Positions 7,550 to 17,255 of a DNA stretch of 64,000 nt are shown in pieces (within the stretch, counting starts at the first letter, position 1; each line of letters begins with the position of its first letter). The notes below the pieces were generated by a model. That model made no database searches. It saw only the letters and a program-made list of their open reading frames with translations, and was not told the origin of the DNA. Made by a program: the position numbers and the translations under genes. The stretch covers positions 1-64,000 of the forward strand of contig NZ_JAKZAM010000009.1 of assembly GCF_022538055.1 (NCBI RefSeq). The letters are read 5' to 3'. Source of the stretch: Cognataquiflexum nitidum. Lineage in GTDB: Bacteria; Bacteroidota; Bacteroidia; Cytophagales; Cyclobacteriaceae.

Positions 7550-7566
7550 CTAAAAATCAGGTAATT

Positions 7567-8079
7567 ATGAAAAAGCACAGTGGTATGAGGCCGCATGATA
7601 TCGTCATCCTGCTCAAAATTGCTGCCAAAGGAAACAGCCCTTGGCTAATGAAAGATTTGTCAATAGAATTGGGTATCAGCGCAAGTGAAATTACTGAAAG
7701 TTTAAACCGATCAGCAATTGCGGGGTTGATTGCACGGGACAAAAAGCGTTTGATGAAAATGGCCATTCTCGATTTTTTGGAGCATGGGCTTCGGTATGTC
7801 TATCCCCAACAACCTGGAGCAAGGGTAAGAGGACTCCCCACTGCCCATTCAGCTCCACCTTTAAATGAAGAAATAGTTAGCGAAAACCCTTATGTTTGGC
7901 CTTATGAGGAAGGAATGGTCAGGGGTGAATCCATCGAGCCACTTCATCCAAAAGTACCGGAAGCATGCATGAGAGACCCTAAGTTCTATGAACTTCTAGC
8001 GTTGTGCGATGCACTGAGGGTGGGTAGAGCGCGGGAGAAAAACATGGCCATGATGGAATTGAGAAAAAGAATATGCTGA
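7567..8079 (+). CDS. Winged-helix DNA-binding protein, putative antitoxin of a nucleotidyltransferase pair
   Basis: A 170-residue protein with an N-terminal winged helix (DIVILLKIAAKGNSPWLMKD, LGISASEITESLNRSAIAGL) resembling MarR/AbiEi-type domains. A Pro-rich linker (residues 80-125) leads to a C-terminal helical part rich in Arg and Met. It overlaps the nucleotidyltransferase gene by 7 bases (ATGCTGA). The palindrome over its promoter suggests autoregulation. By analogy with AbiEi/AbiEii it could be the antitoxin; that role is inferred from gene order and partner only. Confidence 0.6.
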   Translation: MKKHSGMRPHDIVILLKIAAKGNSPWLMKDLSIELGISASEITESLNRSAIAGLIARDKKRLMKMAILDFLEHGLRYVYPQQPGARVRGLPTAHSAPPLNEEIVSENPYVWPYEEGMVRGESIEPLHPKVPEACMRDPKFYELLALCDALRVGRAREKNMAMMELRKRIC

Positions 8080-8768
8080 AAAATACACGTATCAACAGAG
8101 AGGCTACCAAAAAAATTGCTTTGGCTCTGGGCGAATTAAATGATCAGGTGGTTTTTGTAGGTGGTGCGGTGGTCAGTTTGTATATCGATGATCCTTCAGC
8201 GGATGATGTCAGACCCACAAAGGACATTGATATCACAATGGAAATTGACAACTTGTCTCAATTGGAGTCAATGCGTGAGTCAATCACCAATAAAGGATTT
8301 TACCAGTCTAGTGAAGATTCTGTAATTTGCAGGTTTAGATATGACGATGTAAAAGTAGATTTGATGTCCACCAAAGAGGTAGGTTGGGCTCCTGCCAGTC
8401 CCTGGTTTGCGCCAGGTTTTAAGAATTTGGTCACTTTTGATATAGACGGATTTCAAATCAAATGTTTGTCTTTGCCCTATTATTTGGCCTCTAAGTTTAA
8501 CGCATTTTATGATCGGGGTATAAAAGATCCAAGAACCAGCCAGGATTTTGAGGATATTGTTTATTTACTTCAATACACCACAACAGTGAAGCGAGAAATC
8601 CTTGAATCGGAAGAAGACGTAAAAAAATACCTAGTTGATTGCTTCAAGGATATTCTTGAAGATCCTGTAAAGCAAGAAGCTATATTGGGGAATTTATATT
8701 TTGAAAATCAAGACTTTCATTTCCAAAAAATCCTAAAAACATTAAAAGATACCATTATTGAGATTTAA
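8073..8768 (+). CDS. Nucleotidyltransferase-fold protein (AbiEii/MenT-like), putative toxin
   Basis: The 231-residue protein carries the polymerase-beta-type nucleotidyltransferase signature: VFVGGAVVSLY at about 27-37, then TKDIDITME with D51 and D53 as the metal-binding pair. A third acidic strand is seen at DVKVDLM. The C-terminal half is helical (SQDFEDIVYLL). AbiEii and MenT toxins of this fold modify tRNA or other targets. It is translationally coupled to the winged-helix gene upstream. It could instead be a housekeeping nucleotidyltransferase, but the paired gene and location favour a toxin-antitoxin module. Confidence 0.65.
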   Translation: MLKNTRINREATKKIALALGELNDQVVFVGGAVVSLYIDDPSADDVRPTKDIDITMEIDNLSQLESMRESITNKGFYQSSEDSVICRFRYDDVKVDLMSTKEVGWAPASPWFAPGFKNLVTFDIDGFQIKCLSLPYYLASKFNAFYDRGIKDPRTSQDFEDIVYLLQYTTTVKREILESEEDVKKYLVDCFKDILEDPVKQEAILGNLYFENQDFHFQKILKTLKDTIIEI

Positions 8769-8808
8769 CGAACTCAATAGCGTAGAACATCGCATTATCT
8801 TTACGTCC

Positions 8809-10218
8809 TTATTCTTTCCCAATCAAGTCCTTTTCGATCTGTTCCAAAGTTTTGCCTTTGGTCTCGGGCAAAACAAGATAAATCACCACAAATCCAAAAG
8901 CGCAGATGGCGCCGTACAGCCAAAAGTTATTGGCCCAACCCAGGTTTTCTTTGATCGTGGGAAAGGTGTAAGTCAGTGAAAAATTCCCGACCCAATGCGC
9001 CAAAGCCGCGATGGAAATCGCTGCCCCACGGATCCTTGTAGGAAATATCTCGGACAAAACCACCCAAAGCAAAGGTGCCAGGGTGAAGGAATAAAACATC
9101 ACATTTGCCAGTACCAGAAATACAATCGCCAAACCGCCTTGCCCGACAAAAAAGGAATAACCGATAAAAAGATAGATGATGGCCATGGCGGATGTTCCAA
9201 TCAGAAGTAGTTTTTTTCTCCCAAATCGGTCCACGGTAACAATGGTGATGAACACCGAAAGCACCATTACCCCACCGATCACGACGATATTGAGCATCAT
9301 CTGCTTGAGGTTATAGCCAGCCGCCTGAAAGATATCCGCGGCGTAATAAATTACCACATTCAATCCGCTCCATTGTTGGAGAAAGGAAAGGAATATCCCG
9401 ATTCCCAATAGCCGGATGATTCTTTTGTTGAGAAGTTCTTTGAAATTCACTTTGGCAAGGCTCTCCTCATCGACCGTGGATTTGATTTCGGTGATGGCAA
9501 GGTCTGCATAAAAGGTTCCTCCGATTTTTTCCAGAATCTTCCTTGCTTTGGTCTCGTGGTTGTTTTTGACAAGCCATCTTGCGCTTTCGGGAACAAAAAA
9601 CATCAATCCAAAAAACAACAATGCGGGAATGGCTTCCACTCCGAACATCCACCTCCAGCCATATTGTCCGCTCCAGCTTGCTGCCAGCGTCGCAAAATCC
9701 GGATTGTCGGGAAGAGAATTATCTAAAAGTGAAATCTGCCAGTTGACAACCTGCGCCAATAACACACCAACCATCACCAAAAGCTGCATCAAGGTGACAA
9801 ACATGCCCCGCTTCTCCGGTGGTGCCACTTCTGCGATGTAAAGCGGTGACAGGTTGAGAGCGATACCCATAGCCACACCCCCAAGGATTCGGTAGAAGTT
9901 GAACCACCAAAATGTATCCGCAAGGGCAGTTCCCACTGCCGAAACGGAAAAGAGAAAACCCGAAAAAATCAGGAGTTTTTTTCTTCCTAACTTATCACTC
10001 AATACAATACATAGAATGGCGCCTGCCATACAGCCTATGAGCGCGGAACTTGTCCCCCAACCTTGATCAGCAGGAGAAGTGATGTTGAAGTAAGGTTCAT
10101 AAAAAGGTTTGGCTCCTCCGATCACTACCCAATCATAGCCAAAAAGAAAACCGCCCAAGGCGGCTGTCATGCTGATAAGCCAAATGTAAGTTTGGTTGTA
10201 GCTGATTTTTTGGTCCAT
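8809..10218 (-). CDS. Sugar porter family MFS transporter (xylose/H+ symporter-like)
   Basis: A 469-residue, 12-helix inner-membrane transporter with the hallmarks of the sugar porter family: GGFLFGYDWVVIGG in helix 1, SDKLGRKK and VDRFGRKK after helices 2 and 8, PESARWLV after helix 6 and PETKGKTLEQIEKDL at the C-terminus. It probably imports a hexose or pentose with protons. The ATG at 10218 (MDQKISYNQTY) was preferred to an upstream start that adds 18 residues with no family resemblance. No sugar-metabolism genes lie next to it. Confidence 0.85.
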   Translation of the reverse strand: MDQKISYNQTYIWLISMTAALGGFLFGYDWVVIGGAKPFYEPYFNITSPADQGWGTSSALIGCMAGAILCIVLSDKLGRKKLLIFSGFLFSVSAVGTALADTFWWFNFYRILGGVAMGIALNLSPLYIAEVAPPEKRGMFVTLMQLLVMVGVLLAQVVNWQISLLDNSLPDNPDFATLAASWSGQYGWRWMFGVEAIPALLFFGLMFFVPESARWLVKNNHETKARKILEKIGGTFYADLAITEIKSTVDEESLAKVNFKELLNKRIIRLLGIGIFLSFLQQWSGLNVVIYYAADIFQAAGYNLKQMMLNIVVIGGVMVLSVFITIVTVDRFGRKKLLLIGTSAMAIIYLFIGYSFFVGQGGLAIVFLVLANVMFYSFTLAPLLWVVLSEIFPTRIRGAAISIAALAHWVGNFSLTYTFPTIKENLGWANNFWLYGAICAFGFVVIYLVLPETKGKTLEQIEKDLIGKE

Positions 10219-10478
10219 GGTGGTTTGGGTTTGGGAATTCCAATTTAAGACGCTGAGGTGAATTTGCAACAAGGGTTAGAAATAAAAAGCTGAAAAATAA
10301 CGGTGAGACAGGCATTTATTTGCCAAAAATCCATATCAGGCAAACAAATCAGGAAGTAAACATGAAAAGTTGGCTTTATTTTTTTGAATGATTTCAATTA
10401 TCAATAAATTGTTTGGAATTATGGGCGGAAACCGAAAAGCCAAAAGAGTAGGTGAAAAAAATTTGATTGATTATTGAC

Positions 10479-11030
10479 ATGAAAAGATTTCTTTTTGGGA
10501 TTTTGTTTTTGGGTCTTGTTTCGATGCAATTGGAGGTCAATGCGCAGGGAATAGGAGTAAGGGCCGGTTATCAGACTGCAAGTACTACCAACAACGGGAA
10601 TCAGGTTGCGGGTAGTTTGGGAAATTTTTACTTAGGGGGGTACAAAAATATCAAGCTTGGAGTAGGTGATTTGCTCAGATTGAATACCGGATTGGAATAC
10701 ATGCAAAATGGGCACAGAACCAATGATGCCAATTTTAGAAGTATCAATTACCTCAGCATTCCTGTTGGGCTTAGAGCAAAACTTGGACCTCTATATGCCC
10801 AAGGCGGCATCAATGCCAATTTTAAAATAGGGGAAAGATATGAAGTCAATAGTCAGAGTGCCTTGAATGATTCCAACCGAACCGGCGCTTTTGATTTGCC
10901 TGTTCATATCGGGATAGGATTCAGGCTGTTTATCATTGATATAGAAGCAAGGTACCACCAAGGCTTTATGGATGTCAACAACGGAAACAAAAATTCTTAC
11001 CTGCAGATAGGAGCCTCTTTTGGGTTTTAA
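10479..11030 (+). CDS. Outer-membrane beta-barrel protein (OMP_b-brl_2 type)
   Basis: A 183-residue protein with a signal peptide (KRFLFGILFLGLVSMQ, cleavage after NAQ). The mature part alternates hydrophobic and polar residues in strands ending in an aromatic residue, and the chain ends LQIGASFGF, a terminal beta-signal. The pattern fits the small porin-like family common in Bacteroidota. The ATG at 10479 is favoured over a TTG at 10467 because it opens the signal peptide. Confidence 0.7.
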   Translation: MKRFLFGILFLGLVSMQLEVNAQGIGVRAGYQTASTTNNGNQVAGSLGNFYLGGYKNIKLGVGDLLRLNTGLEYMQNGHRTNDANFRSINYLSIPVGLRAKLGPLYAQGGINANFKIGERYEVNSQSALNDSNRTGAFDLPVHIGIGFRLFIIDIEARYHQGFMDVNNGNKNSYLQIGASFGF

Positions 11031-11224
11031 GCAACATCAGGTGTTTTGATTTTCCGTGAATAGAGGAGGATAAAATCTTCCTTTTTTATTTCCGTCCCCA
11101 AAACAGTCAGGGTTATGATATTGTGTTTTAAATCGACATATTTGTTGAGTTGATATACTTGGAATTTTGTTTTATTTACAATGAATGCTTGTAAAAAATC
11201 CTTTTGATGACCATTCCTTCGCTT

Positions 11225-11968
11225 ATGAAAAAAGTAGTGATGTTGATATTTTTTGGGGTGGCGGTATTGAAAGCAGGCTTTACTTTTTCTCAGGGAGATA
11301 CCCAACTTTGGTTAACATATAACAATCAAACTCGAATTTCTGAAAAATGGGGCTATACTTTCGATGTCAATTATAGGACCTATGGATTTTTCCCTTTTTT
11401 TTCAACCTTGGCTGCAGGCAGGGTAGGTGGCAGTTATCTTGTGAATGAAAGAATGAGAGTCACCGGGGGGTATGCCTGGTTTGGGACTTATGTTTCTGAC
11501 TTTGATATCAAATGGCTACCCGAGCACCGCCTATGGCAGCAGGCACAGTGGATGATTCCAAAATCCAAGTTTCAATTGGTACACAGGTTTAGATTGGAGC
11601 AGAGGTACAGGCAGGAATTGCTCAAATATCCTTCATCTAAGTATAGTTATGCTTATGCAACTAGAGCAAGGTATATGATCCAATTCCAGGGTCTGTTACT
11701 TCCTCCCAAAACTCCGGACGGGTTTCAACTCAGTTGGCAGGCTGCCAATGAAATCATGTTTCAGTCGGGGGATGTTATAAGTAATCAACTATTCAATCAA
11801 AACAGGACTTTGGCAGGTCTGGTGATTTCTCCAAACAGAAAATTTGACCTGGCGATATTGTACCAATTGATCATGCAATACCAGCCTGTGTTGGCTAGAG
11901 GGGAGGATATCCAATCCATCAGGTTGACGGCTTTCCATGTTTTGGATTATAGGAGAAAGAGATTATAG
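11225..11968 (+). CDS. DUF2490 domain outer-membrane protein
   Basis: A 247-residue protein with a signal peptide (MKKVVMLIFFGVAV, cleavage near FSQ). The body has the DUF2490 pattern: DTQLWLTYNNQTRISEKW at the start, EHRLWQQ, HRFRLEQRY and RARYMIQF in the middle, and NRTLAGLVISPNRKFDLAI near the end. It should form an outer-membrane beta barrel of unknown function. The ATG at 11225 starts directly at the signal peptide. Confidence 0.75.
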   Translation: MKKVVMLIFFGVAVLKAGFTFSQGDTQLWLTYNNQTRISEKWGYTFDVNYRTYGFFPFFSTLAAGRVGGSYLVNERMRVTGGYAWFGTYVSDFDIKWLPEHRLWQQAQWMIPKSKFQLVHRFRLEQRYRQELLKYPSSKYSYAYATRARYMIQFQGLLLPPKTPDGFQLSWQAANEIMFQSGDVISNQLFNQNRTLAGLVISPNRKFDLAILYQLIMQYQPVLARGEDIQSIRLTAFHVLDYRRKRL

Positions 11969-12076
11969 GTATAGAATTCCTGTAATTGTTATTAAATTTA
12001 TAAATTGAATCTGGATTTTAAGTGAATCAATCGAGGAAAACCTTAGGATAGTTTTCACCATCCAAATTTCAAAAAC

Positions 12077-12532
12077 ATGAATAAATTATTATTCCTCCTT
12101 TTCTTCATCCAATTTCCCAACATTTCAATTTTAGTTGCTCAAAATCTCAAAGTGACTGAGAAAACCAAAAGTGAACTTATGGCTCTGATAGACTCCTATT
12201 CGGAAGCGAGGGACAAAAATGACACGGTTTTACTCAAATCAATTCTGACAGCAGACGTTGACCAATTGGTTTCCTCTGGAGAATGGAGAGAGGGCATCTC
12301 TGAGGCTGTGGAAGGCATGCAAAAGAGTTCCTATACCAATGTCGGGGCCAGGACCTTGACAGTAGAAAAGTGCCGATTACTTATGCCGGAAGTGGGAATA
12401 ATAGATGCCAGGTATCAGATTGAAAGTGGGGATGGTTCTATCCGAAAAATGTGGAGCACCTTTTTCGTGGTCAGGGAAAAAGGTAAATGGAAAATCTCCG
12501 CTATCAGAAATATGCTTCCTTCCTCTCAATAA
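12077..12532 (+). CDS. Secreted NTF2-like (SnoaL/DUF4440-type) protein
   Basis: The 151-residue protein has a signal peptide (NKLLFLLFFIQFPNISILVA) and a single NTF2-like cone fold: LMALIDSYSEARDKNDTVLL, then the segment around EWREGISEAVEGM, then the strand WSTFFVVREKGKWKISAIRN. NTF2-like domains are small-ligand binders or enzymes. No substrate can be assigned. Confidence 0.6.
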   Translation: MNKLLFLLFFIQFPNISILVAQNLKVTEKTKSELMALIDSYSEARDKNDTVLLKSILTADVDQLVSSGEWREGISEAVEGMQKSSYTNVGARTLTVEKCRLLMPEVGIIDARYQIESGDGSIRKMWSTFFVVREKGKWKISAIRNMLPSSQ

Positions 12533-12559
12533 ATGTTTTGAAAATTTCTAAATTCCCAG

Positions 12560-14236
12560 ATGACTAGATTCTGCAAGATTGTACTGAGAGGCGCCTTTTT
12601 TGCTTTGGTTTTTCAATTTTTTGGGTTCGTAGCTTTTTCCCAAAGTGACAGCACAGCTGTGGATAGGGAAGGAATGCGAAAGGGTATCCAAGGTTTCCCA
12701 GTTTTGGGAATCATGAATGATACCATATTCTATGTGTACATCAAGATGGGAACTTCCAATCCTAGTGAAAGGGCTAAGCTTATAACTGAAAAAATCAGGA
12801 GGTTATATGATGATCCAAATTTCAGTGCCGATTCCCTGACCATTGTCGAATCTGAATACACCGTGGACCTTGTGTATCGTGACATCATCGTGACAAGTGT
12901 ATCGCCTCCTGATGCAGCCATTTATGACCTTGGTCTCTATGAAATAGCCGAGGAAGCCAAGAGACGAATTTCCCAATCAGTCAAAAATGCGATTGAAGAA
13001 AACAAATTGAGCAAAATACTTTTTAGGATATTGTATACCTGTATCATGTTTTTGATTGCCTTTCTCCTCTATTGGCTTATCAATAAAGGTTATACGGCTG
13101 TTTTAAAGTATCTGAGAAAGAACCGGGATATACTACTCAAAAACCTGACCTATAAGGATTATACTTTTTTGACTGCAGAACAGGAATTGAGGGTAATACT
13201 TATTTTCTTGAAAGGGCTGCGCCTGTTTTTATTAGTGGTTCTCGGGTATGTAGTCTTATCCATAGGGTTCAGTATTTTTCCTCTTACCAGGGGCTGGGCC
13301 GCCACTTTGTTGGGCCTGGTTTGGTCCCCTTTCAGAGCGATTTTCATGGCAATTTGGGATTACCTGCCCAACCTTGTTACCATCTTGGTGATTTCTATCG
13401 TGATGCGTTTTTTTATTCGTTTTGTCAGGTACATTTTCTTGGAGATTGAAGCAGAAAAACTGAAACTTTCTGGATTCCATGCTGATTGGGCTATGCCTAC
13501 ATATGGTATAGCCAGGGTGCTTTTATATGCCTTTATGGTAGTGCTTGTCTTTCCATATCTTCCGGGTTCTGAGTCAAATATATTTAGAGGGGTGTCTGTT
13601 TTTATCGGGATCTTATTTTCTCTAGGTTCTTCCTCTGCCATAGCCAATATGGTAGCAGGATTGGTGATTACTTACATGCGTCCCTTCAAAATAGGAGACA
13701 AAATTAAAATCGCTGATACTACCGGGGTCGTTTTGGAAAAGACCCTATTGGTGACACGGATTCGTACCATCAAAAACGAGGAAATAACCATCCCCAATTC
13801 CTCAGTTCTTGGAGGAAATACTACCAATTACACCACCTTGGCTAAAACAGAAGGGCTGATTATCAATACCACTGTGACTATCGGCTATGATGTTCCGTGG
13901 AGAGAAACACACGCAGCCTTGATAGAGGCTGCTTTGAGGACAGATTTGGTATTGAAAGAGCCATATCCTTTTGTTTTCCAGACCAGCTTGGATGATTTTT
14001 ATGTATCCTATCAGCTCAATGCTTACACCCGAGAGTCAATAGGAATGGCAGGAGTTTACTCAGAACTTCACCAAAATATTCAGGATGTGTTTTTCGAAAA
14101 AGGAATTGAAATCATGTCCCCTCATTATAGGGCTGCAAGGGATGGAAATACGTCCACGATTCCGTCCAAATACCTTCCCTTAGATTACCAGGCACCTCCC
14201 TTTAATATGAAGATAGACCAAAAAAATAAAATTTAA
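12560..14236 (+). CDS. Mechanosensitive ion channel, MscS family
   Basis: A 558-residue protein with a signal peptide (residues 1-28), a periplasmic N-domain to about 150, then membrane helices at about 155-175, 215-240, 270-290 and 310-340. The MscS core follows: LGSSSAIANMVAGLVITYM forms the pore helix, and PFKIGDKIKIADTTGVVLEK leads the beta-domain. The cytoplasmic tail runs to the end. It should open under membrane tension to release solutes in hypo-osmotic shock. It starts 27 bases after the NTF2-like gene and may be cotranscribed. Confidence 0.85.
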   Translation: MTRFCKIVLRGAFFALVFQFFGFVAFSQSDSTAVDREGMRKGIQGFPVLGIMNDTIFYVYIKMGTSNPSERAKLITEKIRRLYDDPNFSADSLTIVESEYTVDLVYRDIIVTSVSPPDAAIYDLGLYEIAEEAKRRISQSVKNAIEENKLSKILFRILYTCIMFLIAFLLYWLINKGYTAVLKYLRKNRDILLKNLTYKDYTFLTAEQELRVILIFLKGLRLFLLVVLGYVVLSIGFSIFPLTRGWAATLLGLVWSPFRAIFMAIWDYLPNLVTILVISIVMRFFIRFVRYIFLEIEAEKLKLSGFHADWAMPTYGIARVLLYAFMVVLVFPYLPGSESNIFRGVSVFIGILFSLGSSSAIANMVAGLVITYMRPFKIGDKIKIADTTGVVLEKTLLVTRIRTIKNEEITIPNSSVLGGNTTNYTTLAKTEGLIINTTVTIGYDVPWRETHAALIEAALRTDLVLKEPYPFVFQTSLDDFYVSYQLNAYTRESIGMAGVYSELHQNIQDVFFEKGIEIMSPHYRAARDGNTSTIPSKYLPLDYQAPPFNMKIDQKNKI

Positions 14237-14268
14237 TTTGATCAGGGTTTAAGCTACGCATTAGAAAA

Positions 14269-14727
14269 ATGTCAGATACTTTAAAAATTGTACGTACCAA
14301 CTCCCAAAATCTGGATTTCATCAGTCTTGTAAGGCAATTGGATGACTACCTAGCGGTCACCGATGGTGATGATCATGCTTTTTATGACCAATTCAATAAA
14401 ATTCATAACATCAAAAACGTGGTGGTGTTGTACGAAAATCATTTACCGGTTGGTTGTGGTGCCATCAAGCAATTTTCCGAAGGGATTATGGAAGTCAAGC
14501 GGATGTTTGTCTCCGAATCCCACAGAGGAAAAGGCTTTGCAGGAAAAATCATAGCCCAACTTGAAACTTGGGCTGCAGAATTGGGTTATTCCAAATGTGT
14601 CCTGGAAACAGGAAAAAGGCAAATGGAAGCGGTAGCTTTCTATAAAAAATGTGGCTATACCATCATCCCTAACTATGGTCAATATATCGGAATGGACAAT
14701 AGCCTCTGTTTTGAAAAAAAAATCTAA
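14269..14727 (+). CDS. GNAT family N-acetyltransferase
   Basis: A 152-residue acetyltransferase. The acetyl-CoA loop is seen in RMFVSESHRGKGFAGKII (motif A, R/QxxGxG/A), followed by LETGKRQMEAVAFYKKCGY (motif B). The substrate is unknown. It ends 28 bases before lycopene cyclase; the two may share a transcript. Confidence 0.85.
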   Translation: MSDTLKIVRTNSQNLDFISLVRQLDDYLAVTDGDDHAFYDQFNKIHNIKNVVVLYENHLPVGCGAIKQFSEGIMEVKRMFVSESHRGKGFAGKIIAQLETWAAELGYSKCVLETGKRQMEAVAFYKKCGYTIIPNYGQYIGMDNSLCFEKKI

Positions 14728-14755
14728 ACAAAACATCCCGAAAATCCAGGCATCA

Positions 14756-15892
14756 ATGAATCAGGAATTTGACTATATCATCGCAGGGGCAGGTGCGGCA
14801 GGACTGAGTCTGGCGCTTTATATTTTGGAAGAACCCGCGCTCAAAGACAAGCAGGTCTTGATTCTAGATAAACATGTCAAAAACAGCAATGACCGAACAT
14901 GGTGTTTTTGGCAAAAGGAGTCCAGTCCCTTTGACCAAATTCTGCATGCAAGTTGGGATGAGCTTTATTTTCATTCTCCTGTTTTTTCCAAGGTTATGGA
15001 GATCCAACCCTATCGCTACAAAATGCTCCGAAGTAAGGATTTTTATGAATTCTGTTTGGGTAAAATACAAGAGTCAAAAAACTTCTGTTTTGTTCAGGAT
15101 GACATCAAGGAAATAATGGCCGATGGCACTGTCATCTGTCAGGGACAAAAATTTAAAGGAAAGTATATTTTCAACAGTGCCTTTGTATCTATTCCCAAGA
15201 CTGCAGGAAAATACCATCTGCTGCAGCATTTCACAGGTTGGTTTATCAAAAGTACCAAGCCCATATTTGATCCCCAACGGCCGGTTTTGATGGATTTTCG
15301 TATTGACCAAAAGGGGGATTGCAGGTTTATGTATGTATTGCCAAAAAACGCATACCAAGCCTTGGTAGAGTATACCATCTTTTCAGAAAGTCTTCTCGAG
15401 GAGGCGGAATATAGGACCGCTCTAGAAACATACTGCCGGGAGGTTTTGAAATTGGACTCCTATGAAATTGAAGAAACGGAGTACGGCGTCATCCCGATGA
15501 CCAACGAACCGATTCCCAAAATCCAAAGCGGATATGTCATCAATATCGGTACCGCAGGAGGCCATACCAAAGCCTCAACAGGCTACACTTTTGCTTTTAT
15601 CCAAAAGAAATGTAGGAAGATTGCTGCCAACTTGAGGGATGATAAGCATCCTTTGGATGGATTAGACAGCAAATTTGACAAGTACCTGCTTTATGACTCC
15701 ATCTTTCTCAGGGTCTTGTCTGAAAAAAAATTTCCGGCATGGCGGGTATTCAGCGAACTTTTCGAAAAACTTCCTCCAAAAACAGTATTTGATTTTCTGG
15801 ATGAAAACACCAACCTATTGACTGACATCAGGGTCATGAACTCCACCCATATCCCCACCTTTCTCAAAGCCGCATTAAAAGAGGTTTTCTGA
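14756..15892 (+). CDS. crtY: Lycopene beta-cyclase, CrtY type
   Basis: A 378-residue flavoprotein that cyclises lycopene to beta-carotene. The N-terminal dinucleotide-binding fold is DYIIAGAGAAGLSLALYIL (GxGxxG). Family-specific motifs follow: NDRTWCFWQ at about 42-50, and GTAGGHTKASTGYTF near 264-278. The ATG at 14756 opens directly at the flavin fold; a longer frame starting inside the GNAT gene was rejected. Other carotenoid genes (crtI, crtB) are not in this window, so the pathway is split in the genome. Confidence 0.9.
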   Translation: MNQEFDYIIAGAGAAGLSLALYILEEPALKDKQVLILDKHVKNSNDRTWCFWQKESSPFDQILHASWDELYFHSPVFSKVMEIQPYRYKMLRSKDFYEFCLGKIQESKNFCFVQDDIKEIMADGTVICQGQKFKGKYIFNSAFVSIPKTAGKYHLLQHFTGWFIKSTKPIFDPQRPVLMDFRIDQKGDCRFMYVLPKNAYQALVEYTIFSESLLEEAEYRTALETYCREVLKLDSYEIEETEYGVIPMTNEPIPKIQSGYVINIGTAGGHTKASTGYTFAFIQKKCRKIAANLRDDKHPLDGLDSKFDKYLLYDSIFLRVLSEKKFPAWRVFSELFEKLPPKTVFDFLDENTNLLTDIRVMNSTHIPTFLKAALKEVF

Positions 15893-16004
15893 TTTATTTA
15901 AATGATGGAATTACAGAAATCATGTTTTTTAATTCCGATAATCACAAAACCCTTTTCAAATGATTGACAGTAATTCATATTTAAACTTTTTAAAAAATAT
16001 CCTA

Positions 16005-17150
16005 ATGAAATCATCTCATTTCCACATGTCGACAAATAAATTTCTTACCGCAGTTTTGTTTTTTTCTTTTGTCATCGTCGGATTTGATTCTTATGGACAG
16101 GAGATGAGTTTTGAGGAATACAATCCCCCTTCGACATTGGTGGTACCTGAAAACCCTATCAAAAGAGCCAAATTCCCTTTTATTGACATCCATAGTCATC
16201 AGTGGAATGTCTCCCAGGAAAGGGTCAATATTTTGGTCAAGGAAATGAATGAACTCAATATGGGCGTCATGGTCAACCTCAGCGGACGCGGTAGGGGAGC
16301 AGCTGGAGACATCGATGGACAGGAATACATGTACTCGATGATCAGGAGATTTAATGGGGTTGCGCCGGGAAGGTTTATAGTATTTACTAATTTATCATTC
16401 AGGGAATTTGGTGCTCCTGGTTGGAGTGAAAGAGCTGTAGCGGATTTGGAGAATGACGTTAAAAACGGAGCCAATGGATTGAAAATTTATAAAAGCCTTG
16501 GTCTTTCTACCAGAGATATCAATGGAGTCCGTGTGCCGATAGACCATCCTGACTTGGATCCGGTATGGAAAAAATGCGGCGAACTCGGAATTCCTGTCAT
16601 TATCCATGCTGCAGACCCTGAGGCTTTTTGGCAGCCTTTGGATGCCAACAACGAAAGATGGTTAGAATTGAAACTAAATCCGGGAAGGAAGCGAAGCGAT
16701 ACGGACCCTGCACCTTTTGATCAGATTATCGCCGAGCAGCATCATGTATTTAAGAAGCATCCAAAAACCACTTTCATCAATGCCCATATGGGGTGGATGG
16801 CCAATAACCTAGACAAAGCAAGTGCGCATCTAGACATGTACCCCAATGTTTATTTCGGGATTGGGGCTGTGATTGCTGAGTTTGGAAGGCAGCCGAAGCG
16901 TGCCAACAAGTTTTTTAATGAATATCAGGACAGAATCCTTTTTGCTAAAGATGCTTATAACAAGGAGGAATTCTATACCTACTTCCGGGTTTTGGAAACC
17001 GAGGACGAATATTTTCCCTATTACAAAAAGTACCACGCTTTTTGGAGCATGTATGGATTAGGGCTATCGGATGGAGTCCTGAAAAAAGTTTACTACAAAA
17101 ACGCCATCAAAATCATCCCAAATATTGACAAAAGCGGCTTTCCGGATTGA
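16005..17150 (+). CDS. Exported amidohydrolase family 2 protein
   Basis: The 381-residue protein has a signal-like N-terminus (TNKFLTAVLFFSFVIVGFDS) and a TIM-barrel metal hydrolase fold. Putative metal ligands are in FIDIHSHQ (start of the barrel), the mid-chain VIIHAADPEAFW, and FINAHMGW. The late Asp is in RILFAKDAY. Relatives include decarboxylases and lactonases of aromatic or sugar acids, so the substrate is open. The start at 16005 is the first ATG that gives a sensible signal peptide; 16026 is also possible. Confidence 0.75.
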   Translation: MKSSHFHMSTNKFLTAVLFFSFVIVGFDSYGQEMSFEEYNPPSTLVVPENPIKRAKFPFIDIHSHQWNVSQERVNILVKEMNELNMGVMVNLSGRGRGAAGDIDGQEYMYSMIRRFNGVAPGRFIVFTNLSFREFGAPGWSERAVADLENDVKNGANGLKIYKSLGLSTRDINGVRVPIDHPDLDPVWKKCGELGIPVIIHAADPEAFWQPLDANNERWLELKLNPGRKRSDTDPAPFDQIIAEQHHVFKKHPKTTFINAHMGWMANNLDKASAHLDMYPNVYFGIGAVIAEFGRQPKRANKFFNEYQDRILFAKDAYNKEEFYTYFRVLETEDEYFPYYKKYHAFWSMYGLGLSDGVLKKVYYKNAIKIIPNIDKSGFPD

Positions 17151-17255
17151 GTTAATTGAATGATGATTTTCACATGCCGTAAAATATCTACTTAATGATA
17201 GGCTTGAAGTTTAAATTAAGCAACTGTCGACTATGGACTATGGTCTATGGACTTA

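Larger units (their letters stand above)
7239..7566. other. Intergenic region with a 35-bp palindrome
   Basis: This 328-base divergent gap separates the TerB-like gene and the winged-helix/nucleotidyltransferase pair. The palindrome at 7502-7536 and the -7 element at 7542-7549 are described separately. Nothing else was recognised. Confidence 0.6.
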
